A stretch of DNA of 64,000 nt from Alphaproteobacteria bacterium (GTDB taxonomy: Bacteria > Pseudomonadota > Alphaproteobacteria > Elsterales > Elsteraceae): positions 1 through 64,000 of the forward strand of contig JAAFIC010000005.1 in the NCBI GenBank assembly GCA_013298565.1, in the 5' to 3' direction. Position numbers and translations under genes: made by a program. Of this stretch, positions 30,081 to 40,036 are shown one piece after another. The notes under the pieces were generated by a model. The model was not told the DNA's origin. It did not search any database and was given only the letters and a program-made list of their open reading frames with translations. Every line of letters begins with the position of its first letter. Positions within the stretch are counted from its first letter, which is position 1.

Positions 30081-30218
30081 AGTCACGCCGTCGCTAGGGT
30101 CCGCTCAGTCTGTGAGCCGGGGCTTTTGCACCGAACGGCACGGGACAACGCAATTGGTCAGGGGTTTTCGCTCCGAAGAGCAAGGCTCTGTTGACGTATG
30201 CATGAAAGGCTTGATGGC

Positions 30219-31247
30219 ATGATGAAGAAGACTTTTGCAGTGGCTGCCCTCGCCGCTGTAATGATTCCGGCGGCTGCTTTTGGCCAGGCACGGGATCAGA
30301 TCCGTATCGTTGGTTCCTCGACGGTTTTCCCGTTCTCGACGGCAGCGGCGGAAGCCTTCGGTCGTCAAGGTAAGTTCAAGACTCCGGTTGTCGAGTCGAC
30401 GGGCACCGGCGGCGGAATGCGCCTGTTCTGTGCTGGCGTTGGTACGGGTCACCCGGACATGACCAATGCCTCGCGCCCAATGACCAAGTCGGAATTTGAA
30501 AGCTGCGCCAAGAACGGCGTGACCGACATCACCGAAGTGAAGATCGGTTTCGACGGCATTGTGCTTGCCGATAAACTCGGTTCGGCCAAGATGAACCTGT
30601 CGCGCAAAGACATCTATCTCGCCCTCGCCGAGAAGGTTCCGATGAACGGTGGCCTCGCCGAGAACCCGTACAAGACTTGGGCACAAGTCAACCCGAACCT
30701 GCCGAACATTAAGATCGAAGTGATCGGCCCGCCCCCCACGTCGGGTACGCGCGATGCGTTCGTTGAGTTGGTGATGGACTTCGGCTGCAAAGATTTCCCG
30801 GAAATCAAAGCAATCACCGATGCCAAAGCAAGGTCTCAGGCTTGCTCCAAGATCCGTGAAGATGGCGCGTACATCGAAGCCGGTGAAAACGATAATCTGA
30901 TCATTCAGAAGCTGAACACGTCGCCGGATGCTATCGGCATTTTCGGATACAGCTTCCTCGATCAAAACAAGGACAAGGTTCAGGGCAGCCAGATTGAAGG
31001 TTTCGACTCGACCTTTGAAAACATCTCCAGCGGTAAGTACCCCGTTTCGCGTTCGCTTTTCTTCTACGCGAAGAACGCCCACGTTGGCGTTATTCCGGGT
31101 ATTAAAGAATTCATTACCGAATTCGTCTCGGAGAAGGCTTTCGGCAAAGACGGTTATCTGACCGATAAGGGCCTAATTCCGTTGCCGGATGCGGAACGCG
31201 CGAAGACCCGTGACTCTTCGGTCAGCATGACCAAGCTCGCGATGTAA
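30219..31247 (+). CDS. pstS: Phosphate ABC transporter substrate-binding protein
   Basis: A 342-residue periplasmic protein. It begins with a Sec signal peptide (MMKKTFAVAALAAVMIPAAA, cleavage after AFG). The mature part starts RDQIRIVGSSTVFPFSTAAA, with the phosphate-binding phrase VESTGTGGGMRLFC and PPPTSGTRDAFVELVM, matching the PstS subfamily of alphaproteobacteria. Upstream ATG at 30198 is possible, but the twin ATG at 30219/30222 directly begins the signal peptide. It is the first gene of pstSCAB-phoU-phoB and lies downstream of a possible Pho box. A hairpin follows the gene. Confidence 0.95.
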   Translation: MMKKTFAVAALAAVMIPAAAFGQARDQIRIVGSSTVFPFSTAAAEAFGRQGKFKTPVVESTGTGGGMRLFCAGVGTGHPDMTNASRPMTKSEFESCAKNGVTDITEVKIGFDGIVLADKLGSAKMNLSRKDIYLALAEKVPMNGGLAENPYKTWAQVNPNLPNIKIEVIGPPPTSGTRDAFVELVMDFGCKDFPEIKAITDAKARSQACSKIREDGAYIEAGENDNLIIQKLNTSPDAIGIFGYSFLDQNKDKVQGSQIEGFDSTFENISSGKYPVSRSLFFYAKNAHVGVIPGIKEFITEFVSEKAFGKDGYLTDKGLIPLPDAERAKTRDSSVSMTKLAM

Positions 31248-31254
31248 TAGGGTT

Positions 31255-31276
31255 GGGGGTTCGGCAACGGACCCCC
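31255..31276 (+). terminator. Hairpin between pstS and pstC (attenuator-like)
   Basis: GGGGGTTC (31255-31262) pairs with GGACCCCC (31269-31276) with one G-T wobble around a 6-base loop, 7 bases after the pstS stop. A CCTCTCTTATT stretch follows. Such hairpins let pstS mRNA accumulate above the transporter genes. Confidence 0.6.
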
Positions 31277-31374
31277 CTCTCTTATTCGGGTAAGGCCGCG
31301 TTCCACACGGGCGCGAGAACCCGATAAAACACAAAAATCCGTTTTCCTTTTCAAGGTTACAAGGGGGGTTCCTG

Positions 31375-32760
31375 ATGTCCCCGTCTTTGGTTTTTCTCGC
31401 GATTGCTGCGCTTGCGGTCTTCGGCTTCTTCTTGGGCCGTCGCCGTGTTTTAGCGATGGAAGGCACGCGCATTCGTGCCAGCATTCATTCTCTACCTAGC
31501 TATTATGGCTATTACATGGCGCTGTGGTGCATCGTTCCCGCCGCCGCCGTCATGGCGTTGTGGTTCGTGGTCGAGCCGACGATTATTGAAGGTCTGGTGC
31601 TCAGTGCCATGCCCGAAAGCTACCGCGCGATGAGTGCCAACCAGCTCACGTTGGTCATGGCGGATATTCGGAATTTTGCCTACGGCAACGCCGGTACGCG
31701 CACGCCCGATCCGGCGATTGCCGATGCGGTACGGAACTATCACGGGCTGCATGAAACCGGTGCGTGGATTGTTAGCATCGTCGGCGCGTGCCTTGGGGTT
31801 GCTGGGTTCGCTATCGGTTTCTGGCGGATCAATCCGCAGATGCGCGCGCGCAATCGGGTTGAGCGATTTGCCATCGTCGTTATGATTATCGCCTCCACAA
31901 TTGCGGTTCTCACCACGGTTGGTATTGTTGGCTCGCTGGTGTTCGAATCGATGCGGTTCTTCACCAAGTATCCGGTATTCGATTTCCTCTTCGGCACTCA
32001 GTGGAGTCCGCAGACAGCGATCAGAGCCGATCAGGTTGGATCGTCCGGGGCTTTCGGTTTCATCCCGTTGTTCACCGGCTCGCTGTTGATTACCGTCATT
32101 GCAATGTTTGTGGCGGTTCCGATAGGGCTGCTTTCGGCGATTTATATGTCCGACTATGCTAGTCCGCGCCTGCGCTCGGTGGCAAAGCCGGTTCTGGAAG
32201 TGCTGGCGGGCATTCCCACAGTCGTTTACGGCTTCTTCGCAGCCCTTACTGTTGCGCCCTTCGTGCGCGACGCCGGTTCTGCGATGGGGCTGGATGTGGC
32301 TTCGGAAAGTGCGCTGGCTGCTGGGGTGGTGATGGGGATTATGATTGTTCCCTTCGTCTCCTCGCTGGCCGATGACGTGATCCACGCTGTGCCGCAAAGC
32401 CTGCGCCACGGGGCTTATGGTCTTGGTTCCACCAAGTCGGAAACCATCCGGCAAGTCGTGCTGCCTGCCGCTCTGCCGGGGATCGTTGCCGCCGTAATGC
32501 TGGCGATTAGCCGCGCGATTGGGGAAACCATGATCGTGGCGATGGCCGCCGGTTTGGCCGCCAACCTCACCTTCAACCCGTTTGCCGCCGTTACGACGGT
32601 AACGGTGCAAATCGCAAGCCTGTTGGTGGGCGACCAAGAGTTCGATAGCCCCAAAACCCTTTCGGCCTTCGCTCTCGGATTGGTGCTGTTCGTCATCACG
32701 CTCTGCCTGAACATCATCGCTCTGGCCGTTGTGCGGAAATATCGGGAAAAATATGACTGA
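31375..32760 (+). CDS. pstC: Phosphate ABC transporter permease PstC
   Basis: A 461-residue inner-membrane permease. The core C-terminal 300 residues have the binding-protein-dependent permease pattern, with the EAA-type loop near LRHGAYGLGSTKSETIRQVVLP-like sequence (GAYGLGSTKSETIRQVVLPA). The N-terminus holds extra membrane segments and a soluble insert, as in alphaproteobacterial PstC proteins that are longer than the E. coli one (319). It pairs with PstA to form the channel. Its stop overlaps the pstA start by 8 bases. Confidence 0.95.
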   Translation: MSPSLVFLAIAALAVFGFFLGRRRVLAMEGTRIRASIHSLPSYYGYYMALWCIVPAAAVMALWFVVEPTIIEGLVLSAMPESYRAMSANQLTLVMADIRNFAYGNAGTRTPDPAIADAVRNYHGLHETGAWIVSIVGACLGVAGFAIGFWRINPQMRARNRVERFAIVVMIIASTIAVLTTVGIVGSLVFESMRFFTKYPVFDFLFGTQWSPQTAIRADQVGSSGAFGFIPLFTGSLLITVIAMFVAVPIGLLSAIYMSDYASPRLRSVAKPVLEVLAGIPTVVYGFFAALTVAPFVRDAGSAMGLDVASESALAAGVVMGIMIVPFVSSLADDVIHAVPQSLRHGAYGLGSTKSETIRQVVLPAALPGIVAAVMLAISRAIGETMIVAMAAGLAANLTFNPFAAVTTVTVQIASLLVGDQEFDSPKTLSAFALGLVLFVITLCLNIIALAVVRKYREKYD

Positions 32761-34084
32761 TATCGTCGAACGCCCCCAAGGGGTCGCTTCTCGTGGCGCT
32801 GCGCTCGGCGTCCACGCCACGGAAGAAGCTCAAAAGCGCCTGAAGCGGCGGTACGCCTCCGAATGGCGGTTTCGCGCCTACGGTCTTACCGCCATTCTTA
32901 TCTCGATCACTGCGCTCGCTGTGCTGCTCTGGAGCATCGTTGGTCAAGGCTATACGGCCTTCACCGCCACCACGATGAGCCTGACCGTTACCGTCGATCC
33001 GGCCCTGGCCGATCCCGGCGGCAAGCGCGCTCAAGATGACCTTCGCACGGGGGACTTCCAAGGGATTGCCCGTGCGGGCCTCCGCAGTGTGTTTCCCGAT
33101 GTAAAAGAACGCAGCGATTTGCGCGCCCTCTACACCATTCTCTCGAACGGTGCGAGCGATGCCATCCGCGACCGCGTGCTGGATAACCCTGCCCTTATTG
33201 GTCAACAGATCACCGTCCGCATTCCTGTCGCGTCGGATTACGATATGTACGCCAAGGGTTTTGCTGCGAAAACGCCGAAGGGTGGCGAGTCTCGCCTCAG
33301 TCCGAAGCAGATCGCTTGGTTTGAAACGCTAAAGGCCGATGGCAAGATTCACAGCAGCTTCAACATTTGGTTCCTCACCAGCGGCGACAGCCGTCAGCCG
33401 GAACTGGCTGGGGTGGGCGGCGCGATTATCGGCTCGTTGCTGACGTTGGCGATTACCTTGGCGATTGCCTTCCCGCTCGGTGTTATGGCGGCAGTATATT
33501 TGGAAGAGTTTGCGCCAAAGAACCGCTGGACCGATTTGATCGAAGTGAACATCAACAATCTGGCGGCAGTGCCCTCGATTGTCTTCGGCCTCTTGGGGCT
33601 TGCTGTGTTCTTGAACGTATTCGGTCTGCCGCGCTCGGCCCCAGTGGTTGGCGGCGTCGTGCTGGCCCTCATGAGCCTGCCGATTATCATTATCGCCTCG
33701 CGCGCCTCTTTGCGCGCCGTGCCCCCCTCTATCCGTCAAGCCGCTTTGGGGCTTGGTGCCAGCCGAGTGCAAGTGGTAACGCACCACGTGTTGCCGCTGG
33801 CCATGCCGGGCATTCTAACGGGTACCATCCTGTCGATGGCCCACGCCCTTGGCGAAACCGCACCGCTGCTGATGATTGGCATGGTCGCGTTCATCGTCGA
33901 TATCCCCTCGGGGGCGACGCAGGCCGCAACCGTGCTGCCCGTGCAGATTTATCTGTGGGCCGATAGCCCGGAACGCGGTTTCGTTGAAAAAACCTCCGCC
34001 GCAATTATGGTTCTGCTAGCCTTTCTGCTGGCGATGAACGCGATTGCAATTTTCCTGCGTAAGAAATTCGAACGGAAGTGGTAA
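32753..34084 (+). CDS. pstA: Phosphate ABC transporter permease PstA
   Basis: A 443-residue permease. A membrane segment near 40-65 is followed by a large periplasmic insert of about 150 residues, then five more segments with the EAA loop ([20 protein letters not shown]) and a final segment before the KKFERKW end. The large insert makes it longer than E. coli PstA (296), as usual in this class. I choose the ATG at 32753 ([10 protein letters not shown]), which overlaps the pstC stop by 8 bases. pstB follows 5 bases after the stop. Confidence 0.95.
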   Translation: MTDIVERPQGVASRGAALGVHATEEAQKRLKRRYASEWRFRAYGLTAILISITALAVLLWSIVGQGYTAFTATTMSLTVTVDPALADPGGKRAQDDLRTGDFQGIARAGLRSVFPDVKERSDLRALYTILSNGASDAIRDRVLDNPALIGQQITVRIPVASDYDMYAKGFAAKTPKGGESRLSPKQIAWFETLKADGKIHSSFNIWFLTSGDSRQPELAGVGGAIIGSLLTLAITLAIAFPLGVMAAVYLEEFAPKNRWTDLIEVNINNLAAVPSIVFGLLGLAVFLNVFGLPRSAPVVGGVVLALMSLPIIIIASRASLRAVPPSIRQAALGLGASRVQVVTHHVLPLAMPGILTGTILSMAHALGETAPLLMIGMVAFIVDIPSGATQAATVLPVQIYLWADSPERGFVEKTSAAIMVLLAFLLAMNAIAIFLRKKFERKW

Positions 34085-34089
34085 TCTCC

Positions 34090-34899
34090 ATGTTGGCGAC
34101 CGATACTCAAACCGCAGCCGCCCCGCACGCCGCACACGGCAAGCGCGTGAAGATGAAGGCCACCGAGGTCGAAGTCTATTACAGCGAAAAGCGGGCGTTG
34201 AACAAAATTAACCTAGACGTACGCGAGCATGAAGTAACGGCCCTCATCGGCCCGTCGGGTTGCGGCAAGTCCACGTTTCTGCGGACGATGAACCGCATGA
34301 ACGACGTGATCGACGGCTGCCGGATGGCGGGCAAGATCTTGCTCGACCAGCAAGATATCTACGATCCGAATATTGATGTCGTGCAGTTGCGCGCTCGCGT
34401 GGGCATGGTGTTCCAAAAGCCGAACCCCTTCCCCAAGTCGATCTACGATAATGTGGCCTATGGCCCCCGTATTCACGGCCTTGTGCGGTCTCGCGAAGAA
34501 ACCGACGCGGTTGTGCAAAAGTCGCTCGAACGCGCGGGCCTGTGGAAAGAAGTGAAGGACCGTTTGCACGAAGGCGGCACCAGCCTTTCTGGCGGCCAGC
34601 AGCAGCGCCTGTGCATTGCCCGTGCGATTGCGGTTGATCCTGAAGTTATTCTGATGGATGAGCCATGCTCGGCACTCGATCCCATCGCCACCGCTAAAAT
34701 CGAAGAGTTGATCGACGAGTTACGGACGAATTACACTATCGTTATCGTCACTCACTCGATGCAGCAAGCCGCCCGCGTGTCGCAACGCACGGCATTCTTC
34801 CATCTAGGCGATTTAGTGGAAGTGGGCGATACCGCGCAAATCTTCACAAATCCGAACGACGAACGCACTCAGGGTTACATCACAGGCCGCTTCGGTTGA
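34090..34899 (+). CDS. pstB: Phosphate ABC transporter ATPase PstB
   Basis: A 269-residue ATPase that powers phosphate uptake. It has Walker [22 protein letters not shown]-loop region [19 protein letters not shown], signature [14 protein letters not shown], Walker [16 protein letters not shown] and the H-loop [12 protein letters not shown]. These phrases are specific to PstB among ABC ATPases. The ATG at 34090 gives the expected length; the frame extends to 34078 but overlaps the end of pstA. phoU follows 45 bases downstream. Confidence 0.98.
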   Translation: MLATDTQTAAAPHAAHGKRVKMKATEVEVYYSEKRALNKINLDVREHEVTALIGPSGCGKSTFLRTMNRMNDVIDGCRMAGKILLDQQDIYDPNIDVVQLRARVGMVFQKPNPFPKSIYDNVAYGPRIHGLVRSREETDAVVQKSLERAGLWKEVKDRLHEGGTSLSGGQQQRLCIARAIAVDPEVILMDEPCSALDPIATAKIEELIDELRTNYTIVIVTHSMQQAARVSQRTAFFHLGDLVEVGDTAQIFTNPNDERTQGYITGRFG

Positions 34900-34944
34900 G
34901 CCTTAAGGCCCCCTCTTAGGCCCCCTGGGTAGAAGGAAATTCCC

Positions 34945-35688
34945 ATGTCGAATGAACATATCGTCTCGTCCTTCGACGAAGAATTGCGCGCACTCCATAA
35001 GTCGATCATGCAAATGGGCGGACTGGTGGAAGCCCAGATTGCGCAGTCGATGCAAGCAATGGGCCGCCGCGATAGCCAGCTTGCCTCTGCCGTCGTCGCC
35101 AATGACGCGCAGGTGGATGTTCTCCATCACGAGATCGACGAACAGGTTGTTCGCATGTTGGCCTTGCGGCAACCGATGGCGTCGGACCTACGCACCGTCG
35201 TCGCCTCGCTCCGTATCGCCACCGATCTGGAGCGCATTGGTGACTACGCCGCCAATATCGCTAAACGCACGCTGGCCTTGAACGTGTCGCCCTCGGTGAA
35301 GCCTGCGTCGGGCGTGCTGCGGATGGGTAAAATTGTCCAGAGCATTGTTAATGACGTATTGGACGCTTACGCCGAACGCAATGCCGAGCGGGCGGATGCT
35401 ATTCGTGCGCGCGATACAGAAGTCGATGAGTTATACACCTCAATCTTCCGCGAACTCCTCACCTACATGATGGAAGATCCGCGCAATATAACCGCCTGCA
35501 CTCATGTGCTCTTCATGTCCAAAAACCTGGAGCGCATTGGCGATCATGCGACCAATATCGCCGAAACGATCTACTATATTGTGCGTGGCAAAGTTCCTGA
35601 TGACGAGCGCTTGAAGGGCGACCTCTCCAGCATGACGGCGATGACCGCTACTGGCGAAACTTACGTCGCCGACAGTAAGGGAAATTAA
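34945..35688 (+). CDS. phoU: Phosphate signalling protein PhoU
   Basis: A 247-residue all-helical protein with two PhoU repeats (about 20-110 and 125-215). Each repeat carries the acidic metal-binding motif: RIATDLERIGDYAANIAKR and MSKNLERIGDHATNIAETI. PhoU links the Pst transporter to PhoR and keeps the regulon off when phosphate is plentiful. It sits between pstB and phoB, starting after an AGAAGGAAA ribosome site. Length is normal for the family. Confidence 0.97.
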   Translation: MSNEHIVSSFDEELRALHKSIMQMGGLVEAQIAQSMQAMGRRDSQLASAVVANDAQVDVLHHEIDEQVVRMLALRQPMASDLRTVVASLRIATDLERIGDYAANIAKRTLALNVSPSVKPASGVLRMGKIVQSIVNDVLDAYAERNAERADAIRARDTEVDELYTSIFRELLTYMMEDPRNITACTHVLFMSKNLERIGDHATNIAETIYYIVRGKVPDDERLKGDLSSMTAMTATGETYVADSKGN

Positions 35689-35692
35689 AAGT

Positions 35693-36403
35693 ATGTCGCC
35701 AGTAACCCCGCTGGTGCTGGTCGTTGAGGACGAGACCGCGATTGCCACCCTGCTCCGATATAATCTGGAGCGGGAGGGCTTTCGCGTTTGTATCGCCACC
35801 GATGGCGAAGAAGCGCTAATTATCGCCGCCGAGCAGAATCCCGATCTGGTGTTGCTGGATTGGATGCTGCCGATGCTTTCCGGTATTGAAGTCTGCCGCC
35901 GCTTGCGCCGCCTGCCGAACGCGCGGGCGACGCCGATCATTATGCTGACCGCGCGCGGCGAAGAAGGCGACAAAATCCGGGGCCTCGATAGCGGGGCTGA
36001 CGATTATGTGACGAAGCCGTTCTCCGTGTCGGAGTTGATCGCGCGGGTGAAGGCGGTTCTGCGCCGTACGCGCCCTTCGGTGGATGGCGAAAGCCTGAAT
36101 TTTGCCGATGTGATGCTGGATCTCGCCGCCCATCGGGTGCGCCGGAACAACCGCGATATTCACCTGGGGCCAACCGAATTTCGCCTGTTGCGCTATCTTA
36201 TGGAGCATCCGGGCCGCGTGTTCAGCCGCGAGCAACTGTTGGATGCCGTGTGGGGCGCGGATGTTTATGTGGAACCGCGCACCGTGGATGTTCATATCCG
36301 CCGCCTGCGGAAAGCCCTCAATGCCGAGGGCGAAACCGACATTGTTCGCACGGTTCGATCGGCGGGCTATGCTTTAGATGAAACTGTAGATGTTACGGGT
36401 TAG
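35693..36403 (+). CDS. phoB: Phosphate regulon response regulator PhoB
   Basis: A 236-residue OmpR-type regulator starting 4 bases after phoU. The receiver has Asp56 (LVLLDWMLPMLSGIEVCRRL), the conserved Thr (IIMLTARGEE) and Lys (DDYVTKPFSVSELIARVKAVLRR, split by positions 100-123). The DNA-binding domain (about 135-230) contains LGPTEFRLLRYLMEHPGRVF and VDVHIRRLRKALN. It would bind Pho boxes such as the possible one before pstS. The 168-base gap after it has a 12-base perfect palindrome GCATAGCTATGC (36440-36451). Confidence 0.97.
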   Translation: MSPVTPLVLVVEDETAIATLLRYNLEREGFRVCIATDGEEALIIAAEQNPDLVLLDWMLPMLSGIEVCRRLRRLPNARATPIIMLTARGEEGDKIRGLDSGADDYVTKPFSVSELIARVKAVLRRTRPSVDGESLNFADVMLDLAAHRVRRNNRDIHLGPTEFRLLRYLMEHPGRVFSREQLLDAVWGADVYVEPRTVDVHIRRLRKALNAEGETDIVRTVRSAGYALDETVDVTG

Positions 36404-36571
36404 GTCAAGTTTGTTGCCCTTGTTTTGTCATAAATAGCGCATAGCTATGCACGTAACGCGGGTATGCCTTGATAGGCTCACGTAGATTTTTGCTAAAGAA
36501 TGTTAAAATTATCTGTGTAAGATGGAGTCTCCGAGACTGCCTTAATATGTTTGCCCTTGGAGGGCTTAGGG

Positions 36572-38269
36572 ATGACGTTGGGTCGATTTTCATTCAAAGA
36601 TATGGGCGTTCAGCAACGCCTGATCCTGACATTTGTTGTGCTGGCGAGCATCATCGCCGTGGCTATTACCGCCAACGCTTATCGCGTGATCAACGCGGCG
36701 CTGTTGCAGGGCGCTCAGGTTGACGTTGATCGCGGTTTAGATGTGATGAAGCAACTGGTCGATGGTCGTGGTGGGCGCTTCGAGATGGTTGGTGATGTCT
36801 TGACCCTCTCCGGTCTTCCGCTGGCGGGGGATACGACGTTAGTCGATAGCGCGAGTAAGATTTCCGGCGGGATTGCAACAATCTTTCAAAAAGACGAGCG
36901 TATAACAACGACAGTGCAAAATCCCGAGGGTGGGGCTGCCATTGGCACGAAACTCGGTCAAGGCCCAGCTTACGACAGTGTTTTCCACGATAAGGCAGTT
37001 TACCACGGCTTAGTACAGATTTTGGGCGAGCCTTATTGGGCCGTTTATGATCCGATTATTGATAATTCTGGCCAAGTGATCGGTATTTTCTCCGTCGGTG
37101 TTCCGGTTTCGGGTGTGACCGAAGAGAGTAATCGCATTTTGCTCGAGAATTTGATGGGGGCGGTGTTGGCCCTTATTTTGGGGTCGGCGGTTGTTGCTGT
37201 GGTCGTGCGTTCGCAAATGCGCCGCGTCTCGCGGCTGACAGGTCTCTTCGCGGTGCTGCAAAAAGAACCGCAGGTGCTGACCCTGGAAGAGAGCAAGCGC
37301 ACCGACGAAATTGGTGCACTCGCGCGGGCGCTGGTCGATTATTCGGCTCAACTCGAAACTGCGCGGCACTTGGCGGAGCAGGAGCAGCGCACGATTCAGC
37401 GCCAAATAGCCCGTAAGCAGATGATTGAAGGGGCTATTGCCAGCTTTGGGAGCAGGATTGATGGCATCATCGCCACCGTGGTTTCATCGGCAGACCAGCT
37501 TCAGCAGAACGCCGAAACTGTGAACACCAATGCCTTGATGACGTCGGAGCAAAGCAACGAAGTGGCCGTTGCCGCCGAACAGGCCACCGCCAATGTGCAA
37601 ACCGTAGCCTCCGCATCGGAAGAGTTGAATGCGTCAATTCGCGAAATCAACCGACAGGTCGCCGAAGCTGCCTGCATCGCGGGCGGTGCCGTAACGGAAG
37701 CCGAGGCAACCGGCGCGATTGTTCGCACTTTGTCGGAAGCTGGGCAGCGTATCGGTGAAGTTGTTAGCCTGATTTCGGAAATCGCGGCCCAGACCAACCT
37801 GCTGGCCCTCAACGCCACGATTGAAGCCGCTCGCGCGGGCGAGGCTGGTAAGGGGTTTGCGGTCGTGGCGAGTGAAGTGAAAAGCCTTGCCGGGCAAACC
37901 GCCCGCGCGACGGAGGATATTCAAAACCAAGTTGCCGCCATTCAAGCCGCAACCCAACATGCTGTAAACGCGATTGGCACCATTACCCACACGATCAACC
38001 GGATTAACGATATTAATCTCGGGGTGAAGGCAGCGATGGAAGAGCAGGGTGCCGCTACGTCGGAAATCGCCCGTAACGTCACCGAGGCGGCGGGCAGCAC
38101 GCAGAATGTGACCGTCATCACGATTTCCGTTACCACAGCGGCGGTGCATACCGGCAGCATGGCCAGCGAAGTTCTCTCCGCCGTCGGCAACCTAACCGAG
38201 CAAGCCGATACGTTGAGAAACGAAGTGAAGCTGTTCTTGGGGAAAGTCCGTGAGGATGATGCGGCTTAG
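36572..38269 (+). CDS. Methyl-accepting chemotaxis protein with single Cache sensor
   Basis: A 565-residue membrane chemoreceptor. A first membrane segment ([20 protein letters not shown]) is followed by a periplasmic Cache-type domain (about 50-190, ending [20 protein letters not shown]), a second segment (about 200-222), HAMP, and a signalling domain with the hairpin tip [20 protein letters not shown] and [15 protein letters not shown]. The ATG at 36572 has GGAGG 8 bases upstream, better than the TTG at 36551. The ligand is unknown. Its stop overlaps the stop of the convergent kinase-like gene by 4 bases. No core chemotaxis operon is nearby. Confidence 0.93.
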   Translation: MTLGRFSFKDMGVQQRLILTFVVLASIIAVAITANAYRVINAALLQGAQVDVDRGLDVMKQLVDGRGGRFEMVGDVLTLSGLPLAGDTTLVDSASKISGGIATIFQKDERITTTVQNPEGGAAIGTKLGQGPAYDSVFHDKAVYHGLVQILGEPYWAVYDPIIDNSGQVIGIFSVGVPVSGVTEESNRILLENLMGAVLALILGSAVVAVVVRSQMRRVSRLTGLFAVLQKEPQVLTLEESKRTDEIGALARALVDYSAQLETARHLAEQEQRTIQRQIARKQMIEGAIASFGSRIDGIIATVVSSADQLQQNAETVNTNALMTSEQSNEVAVAAEQATANVQTVASASEELNASIREINRQVAEAACIAGGAVTEAEATGAIVRTLSEAGQRIGEVVSLISEIAAQTNLLALNATIEAARAGEAGKGFAVVASEVKSLAGQTARATEDIQNQVAAIQAATQHAVNAIGTITHTINRINDINLGVKAAMEEQGAATSEIARNVTEAAGSTQNVTVITISVTTAAVHTGSMASEVLSAVGNLTEQADTLRNEVKLFLGKVREDDAA

Positions 38270-39153
38270 GGGCGACGAGACGGCACAGGCGGCGGTTGGG
38301 GCTGGCGAGCGAGCAGAACCGCCCCTTGCACTGCCGTTCCCAAGGGGCGCAACAGGCGCGGCGTGATTTCTGGCGCAAGGTAGGCGCTGATTGCGGGGGC
38401 CAGACTGCCGCCGAGCGCCACCGGCAGCCGAGCGCTCGGGTCGGCGGCGGCAATCATGGTGCCAATCTCGTTGGCGGCTTCCCGCATCAAGAGGCAGGCC
38501 AACTCGTCCCCCGCTTCGGCCATTTCGACAATCAGCGGGGCAAATTCAGCGAACTGCGCTTGGGTCGCCGTGCCAAGCGTGGCGAAGAACGGCTCCCACG
38601 CGCCGCCCCAGAGGCTAAAACACAGGCGCGTGAGCGGCTCCCAGGCGCTACGGCCGTCAAGCGCGCGCTGAGTAAGGTTCACCAGCAGCAGCCCAAGCCA
38701 AGCACCGCTGCCTTCATCCCCGCTGGGAAAGCCCCAACCGCCGATTTCAAACCATTCTCCTGCTTCAGGGCGGGCGGCTGCAACCGAGCCGGTGCCAATC
38801 GCCACCGACACCCCCGGCGCAAGACCCAGCGCACCGACGAGGGTAGTGTAGGAATCGGTGCAAACCCACGCAGGCACGGGCAGCGGGTTCAAAGCCTCGA
38901 ACAAATGCCGTTGGGCCGGAAGATTGACCCCGGCGAGACCTAGCACGATGCGCGCGTCGTGCAGCGTATCGGAATGCTGGCCGAGCGGGGCGAGGGCCGC
39001 CGTCAGGGTTTGCAGAATTGCGTCCCAGGCTTGCCCAATTCCTTGACTGAGGCCCGATGCTGGCCCGCGCGCTTGTGCGAGAATGCCCCCGTCTTCGGCT
39101 TCGATCCTCACTCGGGTACCGCTGCCCCCGCCGTCGATGCCGATATAGATCAT
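38266..39153 (-). CDS. BadF/BadG-type ATPase, N-acetylglucosamine kinase-like
   Basis: A 295-residue protein of the ASKHA superfamily. The phosphate-1 loop is [17 protein letters not shown] at the start, followed by [34 protein letters not shown] and [17 protein letters not shown], which together match the N-acetylglucosamine/N-acetylmuramic acid kinase group of the BadF family. It probably phosphorylates an amino sugar, perhaps from cell-wall recycling. Its start overlaps the upstream unknown gene by 4 bases (ATGA, 39150-39153), and its stop overlaps the MCP stop on the other strand. Confidence 0.85.
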   Translation of the reverse strand: MIYIGIDGGGSGTRVRIEAEDGGILAQARGPASGLSQGIGQAWDAILQTLTAALAPLGQHSDTLHDARIVLGLAGVNLPAQRHLFEALNPLPVPAWVCTDSYTTLVGALGLAPGVSVAIGTGSVAAARPEAGEWFEIGGWGFPSGDEGSGAWLGLLLVNLTQRALDGRSAWEPLTRLCFSLWGGAWEPFFATLGTATQAQFAEFAPLIVEMAEAGDELACLLMREAANEIGTMIAAADPSARLPVALGGSLAPAISAYLAPEITPRLLRPLGTAVQGAVLLARQPQPPPVPSRRP

Positions 39154-39944
39154 TCCGGGGTATCCTCTTTCAGAATATGCTGAAGCCCCGCCAAAGCTGC
39201 CGCGACAGTGCCGTGGCGGGCGTAGGCGGCTTCCAGGGCCTGAGCTTGCGGCATAACTGCCGCTCGCACCCTCTCATGCCCGAGAGTATCCGGCGTAATC
39301 AACCCGGTCATTGTCTGTAGCCAGAGCGACACGATGGACAGATCGGTAGGGATTTCCTGAGCGATGAGCAGTGCGAGCGACGCCACCGCGCCAAGCCCGC
39401 CCACCGCAGCCCCCCCATCCACGGCGGCAACGGCAACAATCCAGCGCTGTGCCGCCATTGCCCATAGCCGCCGCAAAGTAACGGGCGGCGGCGCACTCAG
39501 CAAATGCGGCTGAAGGCTGGCCAGCAAAACGCGGCAGCCTTCCGGGTCGAACGCCGCCCGCCCGGCGACAAAATGGAAAATTGCAACCCCCCAATGAGCT
39601 TTCAGCGCGTCTTCGCCAGGGTGGCGCTCGGCGTGGTCTGCCAGATCGTCCACGAACCGCCGGGCGGTGATAGGATCGAGGCTCACCCAGCGCTCCACCC
39701 AGGCACAGACACTCATCGACCAGCCCGCGCGCGCGGTTGGATCGTCGGCAAGGCTTTTGCCCAAGGTCTCTAGCCGCCCGCGCGCGGCCTCCGGGTCATG
39801 CCCCATCTGGCGAATTATATCTTCGACTAGGGCGAGCGTGCGGCGTTCCCGCCACTCTTGCGGCAGGTGGCGCATAAAGGAAAACGCCCCGGCACCTCCG
39901 TCCGATTTTTCTGTTACCGTGTCCGCGATCTTCTGTTGCTCCAT
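39150..39944 (-). CDS. Unrecognised helical protein upstream of the sugar kinase
   Basis: A 264-residue protein that I do not recognise. It appears all-helical and rich in Ala and Leu, with repeating helix pairs (RARAGRLETLGKSLADDPTA-like spacing, ITARRFVDDLADHAERHPG, EALEAAYARHG), suggesting an alpha-solenoid or TPR-like fold. No signal peptide or clear membrane segment is visible; one hydrophobic stretch (AAVGGLGAVASLALLIAQE) is probably a buried helix. The ATGA overlap with the kinase gene shows cotranslation, so the two probably act together. Confidence 0.6.
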   Translation of the reverse strand: MEQQKIADTVTEKSDGGAGAFSFMRHLPQEWRERRTLALVEDIIRQMGHDPEAARGRLETLGKSLADDPTARAGWSMSVCAWVERWVSLDPITARRFVDDLADHAERHPGEDALKAHWGVAIFHFVAGRAAFDPEGCRVLLASLQPHLLSAPPPVTLRRLWAMAAQRWIVAVAAVDGGAAVGGLGAVASLALLIAQEIPTDLSIVSLWLQTMTGLITPDTLGHERVRAAVMPQAQALEAAYARHGTVAAALAGLQHILKEDTPE

Positions 39945-40036
39945 CCCTACTCAGCCTCCCCACTCAGCCTGGAATTGTGTGAAAATTTCCAGCGCCGATA
40001 TGGTCAAGCCGGGGGCGCTATGGCACAATTGGCCTG

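Noticed and set aside
31492..32820. Minus-strand 442-codon frame opposite pstC
   Set aside because: It is rich in His, Arg and Asn with no recognisable domain and mirrors the pstC gene.
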